DNA from: Micromonospora sp. CB01531
Lineage (GTDB): Bacteria; Actinomycetota; Actinomycetes; Mycobacteriales; Micromonosporaceae
NCBI RefSeq assembly: GCF_001905095.1
Contig: NZ_LWLS01000001.1
Coordinates: 1 to 64,000, forward strand
Direction: 5' to 3'
Length of the DNA: 64,000 nucleotides
Shown here: piece after piece, positions 58,817 through 64,000 of the stretch
Numbering within the stretch: position 1 is the first letter of the stretch
Layout of the letters: every line of letters starts with the position of its first letter
Notes under the pieces: model-generated
Told to the model about the DNA's origin: nothing
The model's database searches: none
The model's input: only the letters and a program-made list of their open reading frames with translations
Translations under genes and position numbers: made by a program

Positions 58817-60742
58817 ATGATCCTGCGACGCCCCCACGGCCGGGCGTTGACGGCCTTCGTCATCACCGGACTGCTCCTCGGCGCGCCGGGAGGACCGGCG
58901 TACGCAGCGGGCACGACGCCCGCCACCTCCGTCCACGACGGCGACGTCATCCGCGGCGTCACCACCGTCTACGCCACCGGCTCACCCCTGCCCTCGCTGG
59001 ACCTGGACGGCAGCCCGCTCACCACCACCGGGGTGTCGAGCCTGCCCGCCACCCTGCGCTTCGAGGGGGAGGGCATCCAGAGCGGATCCCAGAAACTGCT
59101 GAACTCGGTCTGGGTGAACGGCAAGATCGTGACCCTGATCAACAAGGACTACCTGGGCTACGCCACGGCCGAGATCCCGATTCCCGCCGGCTACCTGACC
59201 GCCGGAACCAACACCCTCACCATCCGCGCCGGCAGCTCGATCTCGCCCACCGACCTCACCGCGAACCACGACGACTTCACCGTCCGCAACGTGCGAATCA
59301 CCACGCTCGACGGTACGGACATCGCTGATCCCGCCGTCCCGCCAACCCGCAAGGTCTCCCTCGGCGACGGCTATCCGGGCGGCAATGCGACCGAGGAGCA
59401 GGTGACCGCCAACTTCGCCATCACCCTTGACGACGCTCAGGCGCAGGGGGTCGCCGCGAGCGTGGACACCCGCCCGTTGCCCGACGGACCGCACGCCCTC
59501 ACCGTGACCTCGGCCGGCACCGCCACCGTCGTCCGGTTCCTGACCGACAACAGCGGGCCGGTCGTCACCGCCACCACTCCCGCGGACGGCACCACCGTCA
59601 CCGGGGACCGTATCGAGGTCACCGTGTCGGCGACCGACAGCGTCTCCGCCGTCGCCTCGGTGACCGCCAAGCTGGACGGTCGCACCGTCCCCGTTCCCAA
59701 CTCCTTCCCGACCGGCAACATCCCGGCCGGCGAGCACACCCTTGCCGTCACCGCCACGGACTCTGCCGGCAACGCGAGTACGAAGAACGTCACGTTCCGG
59801 ACCCCACCGCCGGTCATCGCAGCCGGTGCCTACGACCGCGGCCAGATCCGGCCCGACCGCCCCATGGCCGGTCCCGACGTGGCCCGCGTCGTGGCCGCGG
59901 GTGACATCGCCTGCGCGGCGACCAGCCGCACCACCCCCACGACCTGCCAGCAGGCCGCCGTCGCCGACACGGTGCGGTCGCTGAACCCCGACGCCGTGCT
60001 CACCCTCGCCGACAACCAGTACGACGTCGGCACGCTCCCCGCGTTCCTCGCCTCCTACGACAAGTCGTGGGGCGCGGTCAAGGACATCACCTACCCCGTC
60101 GTCGGCAACCACGAGTACGGGCAGGCCTACTACCCGGGGGCCCGCGCCGACGGCTACTTCGACTACTTCAACGGCGTGGGCGCGCCGGACGGTAGGGCCG
60201 GCGACCGGGAGAAGGGCTACTACTCGTACGACATCGGCCGCTGGCACGTGGTGGCGCTCAACAGCGAGTGCGGCGTGGTGTCCTGCGCTCCCGGCTCGGC
60301 CCAGTACGCCTGGCTCGAGCAGGACCTCCAACGGCACCACAACATGTGCGTGATGGCCCTCTGGCACAAGCCGGTGCACACCGGCACCTTCCGCGGCGGG
60401 ATCTACGGCAACCCCGACAGCAATTCGCTCTACGCGCTTGCCGACCGGTACGGGGTGGACCTGATCCTCAACGGGCACGACCACAGCTACCAGCGGTTCG
60501 CGCCGCAGGACGTCGACGGCAACCCCCGGCCCGACGCGCCACGGGAGTTCATCGTCGGCACCGGCGGCGTCGGCTTCCACGGCACCCCCGACCAGGTCCC
60601 CAACCTAGAGGTCGCGCAGGGCGACACCTTCGGGGCGCTGGAGCTGACCCTCAAGCCCACCGGCTACGACTGGCGATTCGTGCCGATCGCCGGCACCACC
60701 AGCGGTTTCACCGACTCCGGCTCGGCGTCCTGCCACCGGTAG
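58817..60742 (+). CDS. Secreted metallophosphoesterase with N-terminal Ig-like domains
   Basis: A 641-residue exported protein. The signal peptide ends at about residue 30 (AYAAGTTP). Beta-sandwich domains fill about 35-340, including an Ig-like AVTATDSAGNASTKNVTFRT end. The calcineurin-like domain (about 350-635) has VAAGDIAC, LTLADNQYD, VVGNHEYG, LWHKPVHTG and LNGHDHSYQRF, so all metal ligands are present. It resembles alkaline-phosphatase-like purple-acid-type exported phosphoesterases. It would release phosphate outside the cell. ATG at 58817 has GGAGGG. The second such gene in the window, but it shares only the catalytic domain with the 1395-residue protein. Confidence 0.93.
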   Translation: MILRRPHGRALTAFVITGLLLGAPGGPAYAAGTTPATSVHDGDVIRGVTTVYATGSPLPSLDLDGSPLTTTGVSSLPATLRFEGEGIQSGSQKLLNSVWVNGKIVTLINKDYLGYATAEIPIPAGYLTAGTNTLTIRAGSSISPTDLTANHDDFTVRNVRITTLDGTDIADPAVPPTRKVSLGDGYPGGNATEEQVTANFAITLDDAQAQGVAASVDTRPLPDGPHALTVTSAGTATVVRFLTDNSGPVVTATTPADGTTVTGDRIEVTVSATDSVSAVASVTAKLDGRTVPVPNSFPTGNIPAGEHTLAVTATDSAGNASTKNVTFRTPPPVIAAGAYDRGQIRPDRPMAGPDVARVVAAGDIACAATSRTTPTTCQQAAVADTVRSLNPDAVLTLADNQYDVGTLPAFLASYDKSWGAVKDITYPVVGNHEYGQAYYPGARADGYFDYFNGVGAPDGRAGDREKGYYSYDIGRWHVVALNSECGVVSCAPGSAQYAWLEQDLQRHHNMCVMALWHKPVHTGTFRGGIYGNPDSNSLYALADRYGVDLILNGHDHSYQRFAPQDVDGNPRPDAPREFIVGTGGVGFHGTPDQVPNLEVAQGDTFGALELTLKPTGYDWRFVPIAGTTSGFTDSGSASCHR

Positions 60743-60754
60743 TCGCCACGTGCA

Positions 60755-60791
60755 GTGACCCCGCCGGCCCCATCCGGGTCGGCGGGGTCAC
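60755..60791 (+). terminator. Perfect 12-bp hairpin terminator
   Basis: GTGACCCCGCCG (60755-60766) pairs perfectly with CGGCGGGGTCAC (60780-60791), 13 bp after the phosphoesterase stop. Confidence 0.8.
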
Positions 60792-60882
60792 CCGTACGAC
60801 GAAATTTCGCGGCGCCGAAGCCGCCCGGTCATCCTCCGGGTGTCCTCCCGGTGTCGGAGGGTTCCGCTACGGTCGGAACGTC

Positions 60883-63800
60883 ATGGAGCCGCGGTTCGGC
60901 GAGGAGATCATCGGGCGGGAGCACCCCGCCGGGCTGCTGCGCGCCGAAGTCGACCGGGTCACCGCGAGCCACGGCGGCCTCGTCCTGGTCACCGGCGAGC
61001 CCGGCATCGGCAAGACCACGCTGGTGACCGCGACGGCAGAGGAGGCCCGGCGGCGCGGCGCCCTCGTGCTCGGCGCCGCCTGCTGGGATTCCGACAGCGC
61101 ACCCGGCTACTGGCCGTGGGTGCAGGTGCTGCGCGGCCTGCGCCGCTCGCCCGACGAGTGGACCCTGGCCCGGGAGGCCGCCGAGCCCGGGCTCGCGGTG
61201 CTGCTCGGCGAGACACCCGGCGGTCGTGACGGCGACGCCGGGGACGACGGTGACCAGGAGGAGTTCGCCCTGCACGACGCGGTGACCACCGCCCTGGTCG
61301 CGGCCTCCCAGCGCCGGCCGGTCATGGTCGTCCTCGACGACCTGCACTGGGCCGATGCCGCGTCGATGCGGCTACTGCAGTTCGCCACCCAGCACACCTG
61401 GTTCGAACGGCTGCTGCTGATCGGCACCTACCGCGACGCGGAGGTCGAGTCCGGCGACCACCGGCTGCGCCCACTGCTGATGCCGCTCACCGCGAAGGCC
61501 ACCACCATCACCCTCACCGGCCTGTCCCGCGACGAGGTGGCCGCGCTGATGACCCGCACGGCGGGTTCCGAGCCCGACGCCGACCTCGTCGACGAGGTGC
61601 ACCGGCGCACCGGCGGCAACCCGTTCTTCGTCGAGCAGACCGCCCGGCTGTGGCGCGCCGACGGCCAGGTCAGCACCATCGCTCCCGGCGTCCGGGAAGC
61701 CGTGCGGCGGCGGCTGGCCCAACTGCCCGCCCCGGTGGTCGAGGCGCTCACCGTCGCCGCCGTGCTCGGCCGCCACTTCCACCGCCAGGTCCTCGCCGCC
61801 TGCGTACCCACCCCGGCGGCGCAGGTCGACCGGCTGCTCGACCGCGCGGTGACCGCCCGGCTCGTGATCTCCCGCGGCGGCGGCCGGTTCGCCTTCGCCC
61901 ACGACCTGGTCCGGGAAACCCTCTACGACGGGCTGCCCGACGACGACCGGCGCGCCCGGCACGCCACCGTCGTCCAGGCCGTCGACCACTCGGCGGCGCT
62001 CACCGAGCGGCTCATCCCCGCCGACCTGGCCCGCCACGCCTGGCTCGCCGGCACCGACCTCGACCCGTCCCGGGCCGCCGACCTGCTCGTCGCCGCCGCC
62101 CGCGACGCGGGTGGCCGGCTGGCGGTGGAGGAGTCGGCGCTGCACTTCCGCCGCGCCCTAGAGGTGACAGAGCAGCCAGCGCAGCGGGTCAAGATCATGG
62201 TGGAGCTCGCCCAACTGCTGCTCCACATCGTCGGTGACGAGGCCCAGCGGCTGCTCACCGACGCCGCAGCGCTCGCGCTCACCCTCGACGAACCGGCGGT
62301 GCTGGCCCGGGTCGCGCTCAGCGTCCACCGGCACCAGACCTTCACCGGCCGCCTGACCGACGCCGAGGAACTGCTGCGCGAGGCGTACCGCCGGTTCATC
62401 GGCGAACCCGACGGCAGCATGCCGCTCAGCACCGTCGTCGCCGACCTCATCACCGCCACCGAGACGCTCGCCCGGCGCGGCCAGGACGACGAGGCGCTCA
62501 CCTTCAGCCTCTGGGCCCGCCACGACACCACCTGGGGGCTCGGCACCGCCGCCGACCGGGCCGCGCTCACCGCCGAGATCCGCGACGTGGCCCGCCGGAC
62601 CGGCGACCGGGAGACCGAGCTGTGGGCGACCTCGCTGCGCTGGGTCGCGCTGCTCGAACTCAACGACCCGCGCTACCAACAGGAGCTCACCGCCTTCGTC
62701 ACGGCCGGCCAGGACGGCGACGTCGCCCGCCACAAGATCGCGGCCGCCATCGACGGCGGCATCATCGCCGGCTTCCGGGGCAACTTCGCCCAGGCCGACG
62801 CGTTCCTCGCCGAGCTGGCCGACCTCGGTGAACGCGAGCACGCCGACCACGGCTTCATGAACCACCACCTGCACTGGTCGCGGCTGCTGCTGCAGGGCCG
62901 GTTCGGCGAGATCGACACCCTGCTCGACGGGGTGGATCCGACCGACCGCTCCCACCTGGAGCTGGTCAGGGCGATCACCGCCGCCGAGCGCGGCGACGCC
63001 GAGACAGCCGCGAAGCTGACCGCCGGCATCGAATCCGCCGGCACCACGTACGCCCGGCCGATGTCCCCGCTATGGCTGCGCCTGCGCGCGCAGGCCGCCG
63101 CCGCGACACGCGACCCGCACCGCTGCGCGCAGGCCCGGCAGGCGCTCGCGCCGCACCGCGGCCAATGGATGGCCGCCCTGTTCGGCTGCGACATCAGCGG
63201 CCCGGTCGACCACTGGCTGGCCGTCGTCGACGCCGCGCAGGAGCGCTGGGACGACGCGATCGCCGGGTTCGAGGCGGCCCGCGACGCCGCCGACCGGATG
63301 GGCGCCCGACCGTGGTCGCTGATCAGCCGCGCCGCTCTGGTAGACGCCCTGACCGCGCGGGGTCGCACGGGCGACGCGGAGGCCGCCGCCGAGCTGCGCG
63401 CCGCCACCGGGGCCGAGGCGCGAACGCTCGGCATGGCGCAGGTCCTGCACCGGCTGGGCATCCCGGCGGCGGCACCCGTCGAGGTGGACGGCCCGGCGTC
63501 GGCCGGACCGGGCCAGGTGCCCGCCCCCGCGGGCGGCCTCGTCGCCCCGGTGACGGCGGCCGAGGTCCGGCCCCTCAGTGAGCAGGCCCTGGTGCCGGCG
63601 GCACCTGGACCCGAGCACCAGCCCGCCGCGCTGGCGGCACCCGGACCCGACCAGCCATCCGCCACGGTTGCCGCCACACGGGCAGCTCCCGGCCCGGCTC
63701 CGGTTCCGGACTACGAGTTCCGGCGTGACGGGGCCGTGTGGCGGCTCGCGTACTCCGGCACGGTGGTGCACCTGCCCGACGCCAAGGGCCTGCACGACCT

Positions 63801-64000
63801 GCGCCTGCTGCTGAGCCGCCCGGGCGTCGACGTGCCCGCCGTCGAGCTGCTCGACCCCGCCGCCGGGCCGGAGCTGGTGGCCGCCCGACGCCTCGGCGGT
63901 GACCCCGTCCTCGACGACGAGGCCAAGGCGCGCTACCGGCGCCACCTGCAGCGGCTCGACGACGAGATCGACCGGGCCGCCGCACGCGGCGACGAGGCGA
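60883..64000 (+). CDS. Large AAA-ATPase/TPR regulator, 3' end outside the window
   Basis: An open frame of at least 1039 codons running off the right edge. The N-terminal AAA domain has Walker A VTGEPGIGKTTLVTATAEEA (about 37-56) and Walker B PVMVVLDDLHWADAASMRLL (about 146-165), with sensor-like RTGGNPFFVEQTARL (about 245-259). A long helical TPR-like region (about 400-860) follows, then a Pro/Ala-rich linker (about 865-940) and a small domain RRDGAVWRLAYSGTVVHLPD, AKGLHDLRLLLSRPG (about 945-985). This architecture is common in actinobacterial ATPase regulators of unknown target; many end in LuxR or adenylate-cyclase domains, but which one is here cannot be seen. ATG at 60883 lies after GGTCGG; no strong ribosome-binding site. 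Confidence 0.88.
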   Translation, partial: MEPRFGEEIIGREHPAGLLRAEVDRVTASHGGLVLVTGEPGIGKTTLVTATAEEARRRGALVLGAACWDSDSAPGYWPWVQVLRGLRRSPDEWTLAREAAEPGLAVLLGETPGGRDGDAGDDGDQEEFALHDAVTTALVAASQRRPVMVVLDDLHWADAASMRLLQFATQHTWFERLLLIGTYRDAEVESGDHRLRPLLMPLTAKATTITLTGLSRDEVAALMTRTAGSEPDADLVDEVHRRTGGNPFFVEQTARLWRADGQVSTIAPGVREAVRRRLAQLPAPVVEALTVAAVLGRHFHRQVLAACVPTPAAQVDRLLDRAVTARLVISRGGGRFAFAHDLVRETLYDGLPDDDRRARHATVVQAVDHSAALTERLIPADLARHAWLAGTDLDPSRAADLLVAAARDAGGRLAVEESALHFRRALEVTEQPAQRVKIMVELAQLLLHIVGDEAQRLLTDAAALALTLDEPAVLARVALSVHRHQTFTGRLTDAEELLREAYRRFIGEPDGSMPLSTVVADLITATETLARRGQDDEALTFSLWARHDTTWGLGTAADRAALTAEIRDVARRTGDRETELWATSLRWVALLELNDPRYQQELTAFVTAGQDGDVARHKIAAAIDGGIIAGFRGNFAQADAFLAELADLGEREHADHGFMNHHLHWSRLLLQGRFGEIDTLLDGVDPTDRSHLELVRAITAAERGDAETAAKLTAGIESAGTTYARPMSPLWLRLRAQAAAATRDPHRCAQARQALAPHRGQWMAALFGCDISGPVDHWLAVVDAAQERWDDAIAGFEAARDAADRMGARPWSLISRAALVDALTARGRTGDAEAAAELRAATGAEARTLGMAQVLHRLGIPAAAPVEVDGPASAGPGQVPAPAGGLVAPVTAAEVRPLSEQALVPAAPGPEHQPAALAAPGPDQPSATVAATRAAPGPAPVPDYEFRRDGAVWRLAYSGTVVHLPDAKGLHDLRLLLSRPGVDVPAVELLDPAAGPELVAARRLGGDPVLDDEAKARYRRHLQRLDDEIDRAAARGDEA

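Noticed and set aside
58982..60580. 532-residue minus-strand frame opposite the second phosphoesterase
   Set aside because: Gly/Val/Arg-rich antisense shadow; no start signal and no motifs.
1..64000. CRISPR arrays, insertion sequences, integrases, rRNA
   Set aside because: No regularly spaced repeats, transposase DDE or integrase motifs, or rRNA-like sequence were seen in either strand.

Overview
The window is very GC-rich, with many GTG starts, GTGA/ATGA gene overlaps, long shadow reading frames and GC-rich hairpin terminators without U-tracts. Gene content (conservon, SARP and LAL-type LuxR regulators, PadR/GntR/AraC regulators, MmyB-like and NicO proteins, an aculeacin-A-acylase homologue) points to a filamentous actinomycete, most likely Micromonosporaceae (Micromonospora/Actinoplanes type). 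This assignment is inferred from protein resemblance recalled from memory; no database search was run.

Layout. 1-2.1 kb is a decayed stretch: truncated ORF remnants, a SnoaL-like domain with a damaged 5' end, a short tandem repeat and a degenerate tRNA-Thr-like sequence. 2.1-9.7 kb holds a secreted protein of unknown function, a tRNA-Tyr gene whose 5' acceptor strand is short, a PadR-controlled ABC exporter and a nickel/cobalt exporter with its membrane-anchored partner. 9.7-14 kb is one very large secreted LamG/metallophosphoesterase protein. 14-21.4 kb is a GntR-controlled tricarboxylate uptake and catabolism locus (PrpB-like lyase, TctCBA, MmgE/PrpD, MFS). 21.6-24 kb is a secreted penicillin-acylase-family enzyme close to aculeacin A acylase, preceded by a short overlapping upstream ORF. 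24-33 kb is a mosaic of small accessory genes: a broken toxin with an intact antitoxin, a helicase, a secreted EEP-family enzyme, an MmyB regulator pseudogene, AraC/VOC pairs, an EamA exporter behind a leader-peptide attenuator, small membrane proteins and a stand-alone TSCPD protein.

33-45 kb is the most distinctive part. After a LAL-type LuxR regulator come an AraC regulator and, divergently, three translationally coupled genes: a cytochrome P450, a class I terpene synthase and a class II terpene cyclase whose catalytic motif is DADTT rather than DxDD. A pair of 23-bp direct repeats lies in the control region. A complete conservon (cvnA-D) follows at once. Together they look like a small, probably undescribed terpenoid pathway with adjacent signalling genes. 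The prenyl diphosphate synthase is not in the window.

45-64 kb carries a VOC protein, a MacAB-like exporter (lipoprotein, membrane-fusion protein, ATPase, permease) divergent from a two-component system, a three-gene unit of unknown proteins, a PadR/DUF998 pair, PLD and RibD-type fragments, a large SARP-NB-ARC-TPR regulator, a GYD-domain protein, a second secreted metallophosphoesterase, and a large AAA-ATPase regulator that runs off the right end.
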